A model generated the notes under the pieces. It was not told where the DNA came from. It saw only the letters and a list, made by a program, of their open reading frames with translations, and did not search any database. A program made the position numbers and the translations under genes. Of a stretch of 64,000 nt of DNA, positions 8,542 through 18,246 are shown piece after piece (the first letter of the stretch is position 1; every line of letters begins with the position of its first letter). Source of the DNA: Candidozyma auris (taxonomy: Eukaryota; Ascomycota; Pichiomycetes; Serinales; Metschnikowiaceae); assembly GCF_003013715.1 (NCBI RefSeq), contig NC_072817.1:310001-374000 (forward strand), given 5' to 3'.

Positions 8542-10002
8542 CTAAAATTGAAAATCGGATACAGTGCTTGAACTATCCGATCTCAAGTCATCGACCCCTC
8601 TCTCAAATTCATTTTTCGTGAGTACGTGCTTATCACTTACACTCTCTGAAGGAATAGCAGTTTCAATAAACTCAAAAGAGCCCTGATCCGAGAAAGAGTC
8701 AGTTTTTGAGTAACCGTCACTTCCAGAGGAAATGGCATCATCATCCTCATCTTCACTTGTGACTGGCGAGTTGAAAAATGTCTGCTCTGCGGTGATGATA
8801 GCCCTGACTTTGGCTGGGAGTCTGTCTGGACGGTAAAATCTAAGATCCACCCTACCCACGAGGTAGAGAACATTAATGAATGCCTCGAACCCACCGTAGA
8901 TAACGATTAAGAGTCGGTAGTCACATACCCAGCTGCTATCGTAGTTCGTTTTGTTTTGAAAAATGGTGATACTCCGAAATAGAGCCCCAACGAAAATTAA
9001 AATAGTGCTCACTGATACAATGAGTAAGGACTTGTTATGTTTGAGCACACCTCTTTGATTTGTAAGACCCTCCACCATATTATAGTGGTGATGAGTAGCG
9101 GCGATCACACGAATGGCATGTCTGTGATTGGAGTTCCGCTTCATGAACGTCTCCTCTGCCTCTCGGGCGGCATTTTTCTTCACAAAGTAGAAAGGACTGA
9201 AGGACTCAATCCACCACGGTTGGTAGGTATACAAGTTCTCGTCTTTTCTAGTTGGTTGAAAGAAGTATGCCAACCCAAGCAACGAGATGGATGTTAGGGA
9301 ATATAAAATGATAAGTACCGAAGAAACCATGTTGACTTGCTTCCACAGCTCATATGCCAGTATGCTTAAGAAATGAATAAATGGCACAAAAGCAGCAGGA
9401 ATAGTCATTGCAATAACTAGTAAGACGACTCCGTAGAGTGTGAGCATGACCCCCCAGAAGAGCCTTCTGGAACCACCAACAGGGTGTCTCCAAGTAAAGA
9501 TTCTTTGGGCAAGAATCAAGTTGAATGTGACAAGAATAACCGACGGAAGGATTAAAAACAACTCACTGGTCAAAGCGGCGGGAACATTCGGCACATTCTT
9601 GACCCATACGATTCTCAAAGCGAATCCCAAGATTCGAAGAACACAATTCCAGCTCCAGATGATTGAAATCCAAAAGTAGTGTCCTCTAGAGTAATTCAAA
9701 GCAAATACCAAAGCATGAGCAATGGCTAGCACGCTAAATAGGCCGACCATAATCGCACTAGGCACAATATCCCTTTCCCTGGGGAATCCGCCAAACAAAT
9801 TCATCTGTGCCGCTATAGCAAATTTCATCAATTGAGGTGATATTTCGTGGCCTATTAGGTTTCTTGTGTAAACAATAAGAGGCATGATTCCCGTTCCACT
9901 AGCAGGGTGGTTGAGAAAGTACCGAAAGACCATGAAGGTCCCCTCAACCATCGTAAACTTCGAGAAGTCAGAGGGGTCTGTTGCAAATTCATCAGGTGGC
10001 AT
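8542..10002 (-). CDS. Seven-TM protein of unknown function, array copy A
   Basis: 486 residues. About seven hydrophobic helices lie between residues 85 and 400, including the segments around LTSELFLILPSVILVTFNLI and VSTILIFVGALF. Motifs shared with its two neighbours are QRIFTWRHPVGGSR, ENLYTYQPWWIESFSPFYFV, NHRHAIRVIAATHH and VGRVDLRFYRPD. The C-terminal tail of about 85 residues is acidic and Ser-rich, probably cytosolic. It looks like a fungal multi-TM family of the DUF3112 kind (recalled, not checked). Function unknown; a plasma-membrane or vacuolar location is a guess. It is the first of three tandem copies on the same strand. Confidence 0.8.
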   Translation of the reverse strand: MPPDEFATDPSDFSKFTMVEGTFMVFRYFLNHPASGTGIMPLIVYTRNLIGHEISPQLMKFAIAAQMNLFGGFPRERDIVPSAIMVGLFSVLAIAHALVFALNYSRGHYFWISIIWSWNCVLRILGFALRIVWVKNVPNVPAALTSELFLILPSVILVTFNLILAQRIFTWRHPVGGSRRLFWGVMLTLYGVVLLVIAMTIPAAFVPFIHFLSILAYELWKQVNMVSSVLIILYSLTSISLLGLAYFFQPTRKDENLYTYQPWWIESFSPFYFVKKNAAREAEETFMKRNSNHRHAIRVIAATHHHYNMVEGLTNQRGVLKHNKSLLIVSVSTILIFVGALFRSITIFQNKTNYDSSWVCDYRLLIVIYGGFEAFINVLYLVGRVDLRFYRPDRLPAKVRAIITAEQTFFNSPVTSEDEDDDAISSGSDGYSKTDSFSDQGSFEFIETAIPSESVSDKHVLTKNEFERGVDDLRSDSSSTVSDFQF

Positions 10003-10560
10003 TAGAAAATTTCGAAAATATTGAAGCCAGGGTATACGCCTACTACAAAGTGAAGGGCATCTACAGTTCTATATATCCGGCCGTTGGACGCCCATTTTCT
10101 GCTATACATCCGGGCATTAACCTCGACACAAAGGGCCTCGACGGATATAACGCATCTTGGTTTGTGAGGAAATGTGGCTTTGTTCCAACGGCGCTGGGCT
10201 TTTTACAATGAGCGGAAAAATCCCGGGGATACAATACGTAGTCCAGTTGCTCGTGAAATGGTAAGGGTTTGATTGACATACATAAATCATTCGGCAGAAA
10301 ACCTCAAACTAAGAAATGAATCACCTTTCGATATACCTCGGGCCAGTCGAAACACAACCCATGATTATGCGGAGTAATGTCAAGATAATCTAAACCTTCA
10401 AGTTAACGGCTTGTATTCGAGACCAATGCAAGGGCTCTTTTGGGAGTCAAATTCCTGTATATGCAAGATATAATTTGCCTATTTCGGTAATTCTCGAGAA
10501 GGTAAACAGCTTACGATACAGCTTATAGCAGAAAATAAGTATTAATTGGCAAATACCTTT
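10003..10560. other. Intergenic between array copies A and B
   Basis: About 560 bp containing the promoter of copy A. No ORF with coding character, no RNA gene and no obvious mobile element at the array junction. Confidence 0.4.
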
Positions 10561-12029
10561 TTAGAAGTGGAACATAGACTCGTCATCATCAGCATCCTCA
10601 AGATGTTTGACATCTCTCTTTTTTTCTGGCTTCTCCAGTGGAAACTGGAATGACAGACTGTCTGTCGTCTTCCTGTCGTCATCGACATCGTCGGTCGGGT
10701 ATGGAGGCTCAACCTTGTCGTAAGATAAGGGCAGATCGGATGTATAGGCCTTTGAGACATTTGAAGCGCTTCCTTCTGTGCTCGAACGTGGGGTATAAAT
10801 ATCTTCCTCGTCGCTCTCCTCGGACTCGGATGGATAGAAGCTTTGCTCTGCAGTAATGATGGCTCTCACTTGAGGAGGCAAGATGTCTGGTCTGTAGAAT
10901 CTCAAATCGACTCTTCCAATAAGATAAATTAAGTTGACAATAGTTTCGAGAACACCCCACACGATGTATCCGATGATAGGTTTCGAAATTAAATTCTCAT
11001 ATCTCTTCCATTTGAACTGGAAAAGTACAATACATCGTAAGATTGCTCCAACCAAAATCAAGGCAGTTGTAGCCACGATCATGAACATAGAAACGTTATG
11101 AGTCAAACTACCTCTTTCGTTCGTGAGACCCTCCACTTGATTGAAAAGGTGGTGAGTAGCAGCGATGACTCGAATTGCGTGTCTATGGTTGTGATTACGT
11201 CTCATGAATGTCATTTCTGCTCTCTGTGCTGCACCTTTCTCGACGAAGTATGTTGGAGCAAACGATTTGATCCACCTGGCTGGTAAGTGTAAAGATTCTC
11301 ATCCTTCGTCGTTGGAGGAAATAGATAGGATAAGGCAAGCAAGGAAACCGATGTCATAACATAAAGAATGACAATAATACCACACGCCTGGTTCACTTTA
11401 GCCCATTTCTCATAGGAGGCATAACTTACGTAGTAAAGGTAGGGGACCAAAGAAGCAGTGACGATAATGGCAATGAACACAAATACTAATGCATACATTC
11501 CCAACATGATTCCCCAGAAAAGCCATCTGGAACCACCCACAGGATGACGCCATGTGAACAACCGCTGCGTCAATATCAAGTTAAGCGAGACGATCAAGTA
11601 GGCCGGCACAATTTGCAAAACTTCACAAGACAAACCTATATTGATCTGCAATATATCTGTACTCCAGTAGGCTCTCATTGCGTATGCTGGGACTTTCATG
11701 AGCCCATAAATAATAAATCCGATCTGTACCCAGAAATAGTGTCCTCGGAAGAAGTTTGTGAAAAATATTGCAGTATGACATAGCAATAACACAAAGAATA
11801 TTACGGTGAAGGCAATTGATGGAGCCATATCCCACCTTGTGGGGTAACCACCCATCAAAACGTTTTGCACACCAATGTTGTACTGAATGAGAATATCAGG
11901 TAACTGATCACCTAAAAGGTTTTGCCCTATCTTGATAATTTTGCTGATACCTGTTCCTGGCGCACCTCCGTTGGAAATAGCCCCGAGAAATTTCATAAGC
12001 CCACCCGTGGGCGAATCATCATAGTTCAT
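10561..12029 (-). pseudogene. Seven-TM protein, array copy B, broken by a 1-nt deletion
   Basis: Two overlapping ORFs, 12029-11211 (N-terminal 272 residues) and 11214-10561 (C-terminal 217), are the halves of one paralogue of copies A and C. Alignment at the conserved YQPWW segment shows one base missing between 11276 and 11277. Copy C has TCCACCATGG on the plus strand where copy B has TCCACCTGG. The frame then reads YQPGGSNRLL and stops. Everything else is intact: seven TM segments, NHRHAIRVIAATHH, VGRVDLRFYRPD and an acidic tail. With the base present the product would be about 489 residues. This is either a recent pseudogene, a strain-specific allele or a sequencing error. Confidence 0.85.
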
Positions 12030-12527
12030 GGTGGAATTAAGTAACTTTGCTTGCTCAGAATTGTCGTTATACAGTGCAAGGTGGAAAGCTTTTAATCAAT
12101 AAGTATAGGTTTGAAATGAAGATTGAAAGTTTTTTATCGATGATGAAAAGGTTCACACTTGGTCAACGATATGTTCTGCAAAGATGAAATGAAAGCTGCC
12201 CGAGCAGCTGCTATATAAGAAACTCTACATCTCCTCTCCTCATCCCCTCCCGTCGAAGATTTTCACGATACTGCTTAACACCTTTTTTGGCTAGCGAGGG
12301 GTAGCCGAAACCAAACAAAAAAAAATAGATAATGAATAAGTAGCATAGGAATTCAACTTTTTGCTTGATTTGGTAAAGATAGAGTGCACACAAGCTGCAG
12401 CCGGTTACTGATAGGAACATGTGCTTGTTCTCATGCAGAGTACATTGGCGAGGACACAGGTGACCAAATTAGGACAGTGATTTTTTTCTTCTTTTCTTGT
12501 AGCTCTAAAATAACCATTAACTCATTA
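12030..12527. other. Intergenic between copy B and the 133-bp repeats
   Basis: About 500 bp. It carries the copy B promoter and an A9 run near 12318. No gene recognised. Confidence 0.4.
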
Positions 12528-12926
12528 TAGAAAAAGCATCCATTATAACACTTGATGTTGATGCTCATAAAACTAAAAACGGAACTCCTCATCATCATCG
12601 GACTCGAGCTCTTTTGCATTCTTCACGAAGCCTTCCTTTTGGACGTTAGGCGTCAAATCATAGAAAAGGCATCCATTATAACACTTGATGTTGATGCTCA
12701 TAAAACTAAAAACGGAACTCCTCATCATCATCGGACTCGAGCTCTTTTGCATTCTTCACGAAGCCTTCCTTTTGGACGTTAGGCGTCAAATCATAGAAAA
12801 GGCATCCATTATAACACTTGATGTTGATGCTCATAAAACTAAAAACGGAACTCCTCATCATCATCGGACTCGAGCTCTTTTGCATTCTTCACGAAGCCTT
12901 CCTTTTGGACGTTAGGCGTCAAATCA
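12528..12926. repeat. Three tandem 133-bp units at the 3' end of array copy C
   Basis: Units are 12528-12660, 12661-12793 and 12794-12926. They are essentially identical; unit 1 differs by one base near its start (AAAAAG versus AAAAGG). The unit adjacent to the gene includes the last 88 bp of coding sequence with the stop at 12841-12839, plus 45 bp of 3' flank. Units 1 and 2 are extra copies in the 3' UTR. The period is not a multiple of three. Confidence 0.95.
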
Positions 12927-14221
12927 AAACCTTCGCTCGATTCGGTATCAGAAATCTCTTCTTCCGAAGAGTACTGATCAAACTCACTGCTAGCATCACT
13001 CTGCTCGATCGACTGTTGGGCTGTGATGATGGCCCTGACCTTGGCTGGCAAGATATCAGGTCTGTAGAAGCGCAAGTCGACTCTTCCGACAATGTAAAGC
13101 ACATTGATGATGACTTCTAACAAACCCCATAAAATGTACATAGCGACTGGATCGCAGAGCCGACTTTGCTCGCGTGTATAGCGATCTTGAAAGCAAACAA
13201 TGAGTCGACACAAAGAGCCCACGAAGATGAAAAGAGTGGTGATTGCAATCAATCCCAAAGACCAGTTATGAGACAAATCACCACGCTGGTTTGTGAGACC
13301 CTCCACCATGTTGTAGTGATGATGTGTGGCCGCAATAACACGAATGGCATGTCTATGATTATGATTTCTCTTCATGAAGGTTTCTTCAGCTTCGTAGACT
13401 GCTCCTTTTTTCACAAAGTAGAATGGACTAAACGACTCAATCCACCATGGCTGGTAAGTGTATAAGTTTTCATCCTTTCTCGTAGGCTTGAAGAAGTATG
13501 CAAGACCAATCAAGGAAATAGCAGTCAAAGAATACGCAAGAATCAAAACTGCTGATGCCTGCACCACCTTTTTGTACGACAGATAAACACCCTCCGAAAG
13601 GAAATAAATGTATGGAATGGCTGCACAAGCAATCGTCATTCCAATGATAGCTAAAACAAAGATATACAATGTGATCATAAAGCCCCAGAACAATTTCCTG
13701 GAACCACCCACAGGGTGTCGCCAGGTGAAAATACGTTGGGCTAAAATCAAGTTTAGAGAAACCAACACAATGGAAGGAAGGATCAAGAGGACTTCACTGG
13801 CGATACCAGTAGGAACTCGAGTAACATCTTTTCCGAAAGGGATTCTGAGACCAAAGCCAATACACCGAAGTATACAGTAGAACACCCATCCAATTGAAAC
13901 CCAAAAGAAGTGGTGTCTTGAGCAGTTTATGATGAAGATTCCCAAATGAACGAATAATAGTACAGCAAAAGCAGCAACGAAGATTGCACTTGGCACGACG
14001 TCCGTATCTGTTGGATAGCTACCTATCAAGTTGATCTGGTAGCCAACCTGGTATTTTAGAAATTCGATCGGAAGCTCACTTCCGAGTAAATTGTGACCTT
14101 GATTAGCCAATCTCTCGATACCAGTGCCGAGCGCTGGATAATTATTGAGGTACCGTAAAAGGTCCATCAACCCAGCGGTCGCCCCTGTGTAATCGTAGTT
14201 TGTGGTTGACTGAACGACCAT
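12839..14221 (-). CDS. Seven-TM protein of unknown function, array copy C
   Basis: 460 residues, closely related to copies A and B, with the same seven-TM layout and motifs (QRIFTWRHPVGGSR, YQPWWIESFSPFYFVKK, NHRHAIRVIAATHHHYN, VGRVDLRFYRPD). The N-terminal loop includes GTGIERLANQGHNLLGSELP, and the acidic tail is shorter than in copy A. It is intact. Its last 29 codons and stop sit in the third unit of a 133-bp triplication, so two additional copies of its C-terminal coding sequence lie downstream of the stop. The tandem order suggests local duplication by unequal crossing-over. Confidence 0.82.
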   Translation of the reverse strand: MVVQSTTNYDYTGATAGLMDLLRYLNNYPALGTGIERLANQGHNLLGSELPIEFLKYQVGYQINLIGSYPTDTDVVPSAIFVAAFAVLLFVHLGIFIINCSRHHFFWVSIGWVFYCILRCIGFGLRIPFGKDVTRVPTGIASEVLLILPSIVLVSLNLILAQRIFTWRHPVGGSRKLFWGFMITLYIFVLAIIGMTIACAAIPYIYFLSEGVYLSYKKVVQASAVLILAYSLTAISLIGLAYFFKPTRKDENLYTYQPWWIESFSPFYFVKKGAVYEAEETFMKRNHNHRHAIRVIAATHHHYNMVEGLTNQRGDLSHNWSLGLIAITTLFIFVGSLCRLIVCFQDRYTREQSRLCDPVAMYILWGLLEVIINVLYIVGRVDLRFYRPDILPAKVRAIITAQQSIEQSDASSEFDQYSSEEEISDTESSEGFDLTPNVQKEGFVKNAKELESDDDEEFRF

Positions 14222-14897
14222 TGCTTTGACGGGGTATTACTCTTTGCGTCAGAACAATAATGGGCCACAAAGGAGTGTGCTTTTTCAAAGCCGTAACAAA
14301 TTGAGGTAAAAAAGTGGAGGCAATCTTATTATCAGATGTCAGGGAATCGATCAATTTAATACATGTACCCATCCCTTTGTCTTCCTCGCCCAGTCTTTGC
14401 CTATTGGGGCAAATGGGGTAGGAAACTTCCTGTTTTAGAAGGCCGTAACTGAACACGAAGAAGCATCACAATAGATTTCCCAAATAGGAAGTTATATAGT
14501 GCTGTATATGCACGGTATTTGATTATGTACAGGCCCACACATTGATGATGTTAGTATTTTGATACTTCGTTAAACACACTCGAGAATGCTTGACATTTTA
14601 GTAGCCATACAGCTTGAAATCCTTGGGGCTCGTATTCGTGGAACTAACTTGAGTTTATACAGTGGGGTGCTACCGATTCGTCTATATGCAAGACAGCATT
14701 CACTGAAATTGTCTTAGACAGTTAGTATTCACAAATTGAGATATATAAATTTCAGAAATCACAGCTCTACTCTGCAGATTCAAAAAAGGGCTCAGCTGAT
14801 GCGTTTCTAGGGTGTTGTAAAAAAGAAGATATCACGTGACTCTTCACCACAATCTCGAATTATCTCAAACTCTTTGTTATGCCTTTAACTTTTTAAC
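14222..14897. other. Intergenic: divergent region between copy C and CTF8
   Basis: About 675 bp with both promoters. A palindromic TCACGTGA lies at 14832-14839, 59 bp before the CTF8 start. No additional gene recognised. Confidence 0.5.
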
Positions 14898-15335
14898 ATG
14901 CCCTCGACGGAGATTGACTTTACTCCAGCAAAGGATGCTCTTGACAACAGTGAGGTATTTGAAAGTGATGGACGTTGTATCGTATCATCTTCCCAAGGTC
15001 TTCTTCTTTTGGACATTCAAGGTGAGTTGAGTCTACCAGAAGAAGAATATCCTGTCGCGACACCAACGGGCTGCGAATACATCAGCGTCGATAAGATCTA
15101 CAAGGCAGTGAAATTTGGGTATTTAGAGTTCGATGAAATAAATAAGCTGAGAGTCACACTAATCATAGGCAAATCTCAAAGATTGCTCGGAAAAATTGAG
15201 GACCTTCCGAAACCTATGGGTGTTCTCAGAGTGCCGGTTTCCAAGCAGGACGAGCAGAATACTGAGTCGGTCGAAATTCTAGACGTGATATATAAGAAGC
15301 TTCTATTTGATATGCGTCCCCTACCTATAATGTGA
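14898..15335 (+). CDS. CTF8: CTF8, subunit of the alternative RFC clamp loader
   Basis: 145 residues ending in RPLPIM, the invariant Ctf8 C-terminus. Other hallmarks are LLLLDIQGELSLPEEE near residue 35, GKSQRLLGKIEDLPKPMGVL and a start MPSTEIDF resembling MPSVDID of S. cerevisiae (133 residues). Ctf8 binds Dcc1 and Ctf18 to form the RFC-Ctf18 complex, which loads and unloads PCNA and is needed for sister-chromatid cohesion. The upstream ATG at 14836 is in another frame. Confidence 0.93.
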   Translation: MPSTEIDFTPAKDALDNSEVFESDGRCIVSSSQGLLLLDIQGELSLPEEEYPVATPTGCEYISVDKIYKAVKFGYLEFDEINKLRVTLIIGKSQRLLGKIEDLPKPMGVLRVPVSKQDEQNTESVEILDVIYKKLLFDMRPLPIM

Positions 15336-15358
15336 GCTTTCAAAAGGCTTTTGTGCTT

Positions 15359-17317
15359 TTAAAATTTGGCGTCAAGGTTCGACCTGCTCGATGCCCGGGT
15401 CACTAAATTATCATAGATTTTCCTCAAATCAGAATCACTGAAACCAAGCACATCTTTCATATAGCTGACAACGCCTCCGTACTTTTCGTCAAGCAAGTCA
15501 ATGGTAGCAAGCATTGCCTCATATCTTGAGCTCAAGAGGTTCTCCAAGCCATCTTTCTCTAAGGTCCATCCTTCACGGCCACGACTTACCAATGCCTCAA
15601 GATCCTTCAAATTGATTTTTGCCTTAAACCTTTCGAGGCCATTTTGGAAAGCTTTGGCAATACGTGGGTGATCAGGTTTCAAGCCATGGGTCGTCAAATC
15701 ATACTCCCTAGCTATGGTATGTTTGTCCACCCCAACGAATCTCAAAACCAACATTGCGAAGACACCTGTTCTGTCTTTACCTGCTGTGCAATGGTATACA
15801 AAAGGCTTTTCTGGATGATCACAAATGTGCCTAAACATCTTTTTAAAGGACTCGAAACCTTCCTCAAGCATGTTGTCATACAAGTTCACATACGTATCCC
15901 AGTGTGTGAGCAAGTTCGCAGTTTTGAGGGCTAACGCTTGAGGAGACGCATCTTCATTGGCGAACACAGGATTAAAAATAACGTCGATACCCTGATCCTT
16001 GAGCTCAGCGACACCGTCTTTGTTACACTCCTGATTTGAGCGAAGGTCGTAAACAGTTTTAACATTCAATGCCCTAAGAGCTTCCTTTCCGATAGGTGTC
16101 ACAAGATTGGTGTTTGCACAACGGAATATATAATTGGGACGAATCCAAACACTCCCATCTTGAGCGACTTGTCTGTAGCGTGGCTTCGTGATCTGCCATC
16201 CGCCAAGATCTCTAAAATTCGCAACTCCGTCAACCACTTTCCATCGAGGAATATAGTCGATTGCTTTGCTCAAATGAAAAAATCTAGTCAGTTCCTCTTT
16301 AGGCTGGAGGAATCTGAGCACATAGGCAGCAGCTAGGTAGTTGAAATTGACGAGTTTGTTTTTATTGAGTGGTAAACCAAGCGGGTTCCTCAATTCAGCA
16401 TCATCCTCATCTTCGATCGGTTCGGTTCCGTAGAAGTTGTGGTCAGCTCCTGGAATCAACTGAAGTTCATGAGAGTATGGACCACGATTGAGATGATTAG
16501 CGTAATGTGCGCTGTCCACCTTTGGGATAATATCATCATCCATTCCGTAAACACTCAAAACCGCCCATTTTGGCGAGAGGTCTCTCAATTTCGTCAAGTC
16601 AGGTTTGGAAAGTTCATCAATCTCGTTTCTGGGAATCTTATATTTTTCCCATTTGCCGTAACGAAGACCTGTCTGATACAAATATTCCCAAGGGTCGTCT
16701 TGATCATTGGGGTACCTATCGTAAACGGTTTTTGACTCGAATCTGGAAGACATATTGACCAAATTTGGAACATAGATAGCCTTGCTTGGCTCTGATTTCA
16801 AGAGCTCATCTTGTTGCATGGCCCAAAGGAACATAGCAACGCCACCTCTGGAATGAGCTACAATAGCAGCAATTTCAAAATCGATCCCCAAAGCATTTTT
16901 GGAACCATCAGTGAGGTACGAAGCTGAGGCTTGTATGTCAGCAACGTCCAGATCAAGAGTCCGACCCAATGTTTCGTCCTCATAGTCGTCAGAATCACCG
17001 CATCCTCTAAAGTCAATTCTGAACGAGTACATGCCTAATTCCGCTGCCAATTTGTGAGACAACAATTTTTGGTAGCAGTAATCACGGTGGCCTCCTTGGC
17101 CATGAAGAATCAAAACAACTCTCTTCGTAGGGGAAGCGAATTTGTACTTGTCGTCCCCATTCAAGTCAGCTGCATGTGGGACAGCCAAAGTTCCGGCGAC
17201 ACCACCAGGAATCTTGACTTTAATCTCCCTGGGTGGGATTTCAACGTCCTTGGTACTCAAATGGCCTCCTACAACCATTTTCAAATCAGAAGACCAGCTG
17301 GGATCGAAAAGAAACAC
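15359..17317 (-). CDS. Fusion of alpha/beta hydrolase and tyrosine-phosphatase-like domains
   Basis: 652 residues from the ATG at 17317. A start at 17278 (residue 14, MVVGGHLST) is also plausible. The N-terminal half is an alpha/beta hydrolase, with oxyanion-type HGQGG at 72-76, nucleophile Ser156 in HSRGG, Asp near 260-262 and His293 in ADHNF. From about 363 it becomes a Y_phosphatase3-type domain: NFRDLGG at 367-373 and the P-loop HCTAGKDRTG with Cys510 and Arg516, all catalytic residues present. It is one continuous ORF with no gap or low-complexity linker. The N-half looks like a lipase/esterase-type enzyme and the C-half like the dual-specificity/phosphoinositide phosphatase group. Substrates unknown. 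Confidence 0.85.
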   Translation of the reverse strand: MFLFDPSWSSDLKMVVGGHLSTKDVEIPPREIKVKIPGGVAGTLAVPHAADLNGDDKYKFASPTKRVVLILHGQGGHRDYCYQKLLSHKLAAELGMYSFRIDFRGCGDSDDYEDETLGRTLDLDVADIQASASYLTDGSKNALGIDFEIAAIVAHSRGGVAMFLWAMQQDELLKSEPSKAIYVPNLVNMSSRFESKTVYDRYPNDQDDPWEYLYQTGLRYGKWEKYKIPRNEIDELSKPDLTKLRDLSPKWAVLSVYGMDDDIIPKVDSAHYANHLNRGPYSHELQLIPGADHNFYGTEPIEDEDDAELRNPLGLPLNKNKLVNFNYLAAAYVLRFLQPKEELTRFFHLSKAIDYIPRWKVVDGVANFRDLGGWQITKPRYRQVAQDGSVWIRPNYIFRCANTNLVTPIGKEALRALNVKTVYDLRSNQECNKDGVAELKDQGIDVIFNPVFANEDASPQALALKTANLLTHWDTYVNLYDNMLEEGFESFKKMFRHICDHPEKPFVYHCTAGKDRTGVFAMLVLRFVGVDKHTIAREYDLTTHGLKPDHPRIAKAFQNGLERFKAKINLKDLEALVSRGREGWTLEKDGLENLLSSRYEAMLATIDLLDEKYGGVVSYMKDVLGFSDSDLRKIYDNLVTRASSRSNLDAKF

Positions 17318-17572
17318 GGTAGTAGGTTTGGTTGGCTCCTATATGTGTGCAGTATACGCTACATGTGAAGCTTGTAAAACTTCAGGGCAACTAATTTCGC
17401 TAGGCGCGGGTTCGTTAAAACGAAGCCGAGAGGCCGAGGGCAATCAGCGACCTTCCATTTGAGATGTTGGCGTATACATTATAAAAAATAGATGTTAAAG
17501 TGGCAATCAAGGATATTTCTGTTATTAAAGAGACGACCTAATCAGAATTTTGATTTGTGAATTAAAATGTAG

Positions 17573-17923
17573 ACAAATGTCAATGGTTTGGGAAACTCTC
17601 ATGACGAAGCTTTGTTTGTCCCACTTAGTAACAACAACCTTTCCTGTGTGGCTCAAAGTGGAGCTAAGTCCGAGCAAAATGACTGTCGCACCTTGGTTCT
17701 GTTGGGCAACCTAGATAAAGTGAGATTCTTCAGGGTCACTACTTACTTTAGCAACACAGGATTTCTTTAGGTCTTTCTTACTATTCAGGCTTCCTATGCT
17801 TCAACGTTGTTGAAAGAGGGCTTACTAGCCAAGGAGGCCTATTATGAAATGGCTGCGAAAATGAAAAAAGGTGTATTAGAGGATTTTACAAGCACTTCCT
17901 TAATACCACAAAATCGGCCATAA
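17573..17923 (+). CDS. Possible small spliced gene, 5' end unresolved
   Basis: Two same-frame coding-like blocks, 17573-17719 and about 17771-17923, are separated by a 51-nt segment containing one TAG. The segment starts GTGAGA at 17720, contains TACTTAC (one mismatch to the branch consensus) and ends CTTTAG at 17770, so it could be an intron. An alternative acceptor CAG at 17788 also keeps frame. The second block reads as an amphipathic helix (AKEAYYEMAAKMKKG) and ends at TAA 17921-17923. An ATG at 17567 is immediately followed by TAG, which could itself be an acceptor for an upstream exon I could not locate. No family recognised. Confidence 0.35.
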
Positions 17924-18246
17924 AGGCGGGCAGAAAAATGTAAGCAAAGAGATAGAAGAAAACGCGATGACGCGAAACCTAAGTCCGTCACCATCAGTGA
18001 CGCTGTTGAGCCGATTATGCATAAAGATCGTTGATGTCACCAGCTATATCAGGACCAGAGAAAAAAAAAAAAAAGTACAACAAACTAGAATCAATTAGAA
18101 GAAAAGTATCAAAAGAGAACTTAATCTCAAAAAGCTTTAGATTTAAAATTCTTAGAAGTAGTAGCAAGTAGCTGGCTCAGTAGTATCTCTTATGCAGAGA
18201 CCTCACCGCTTGCGTATCGCGACTTCACTTATGAGCATCCTTCTCC
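17924..18246. other. Intergenic: SNF8 upstream region
   Basis: About 320 bp with an A15 tract near 18060-18075, a likely nucleosome-depleting promoter element of SNF8. No other gene seen. Confidence 0.4.

Noticed and set aside
12552..13120. Three near-identical 76-100 codon plus-strand ORFs
   Set aside because: They are antisense shadows created by the 133-bp tandem repeat at the end of 7TM copy C; no coding evidence.
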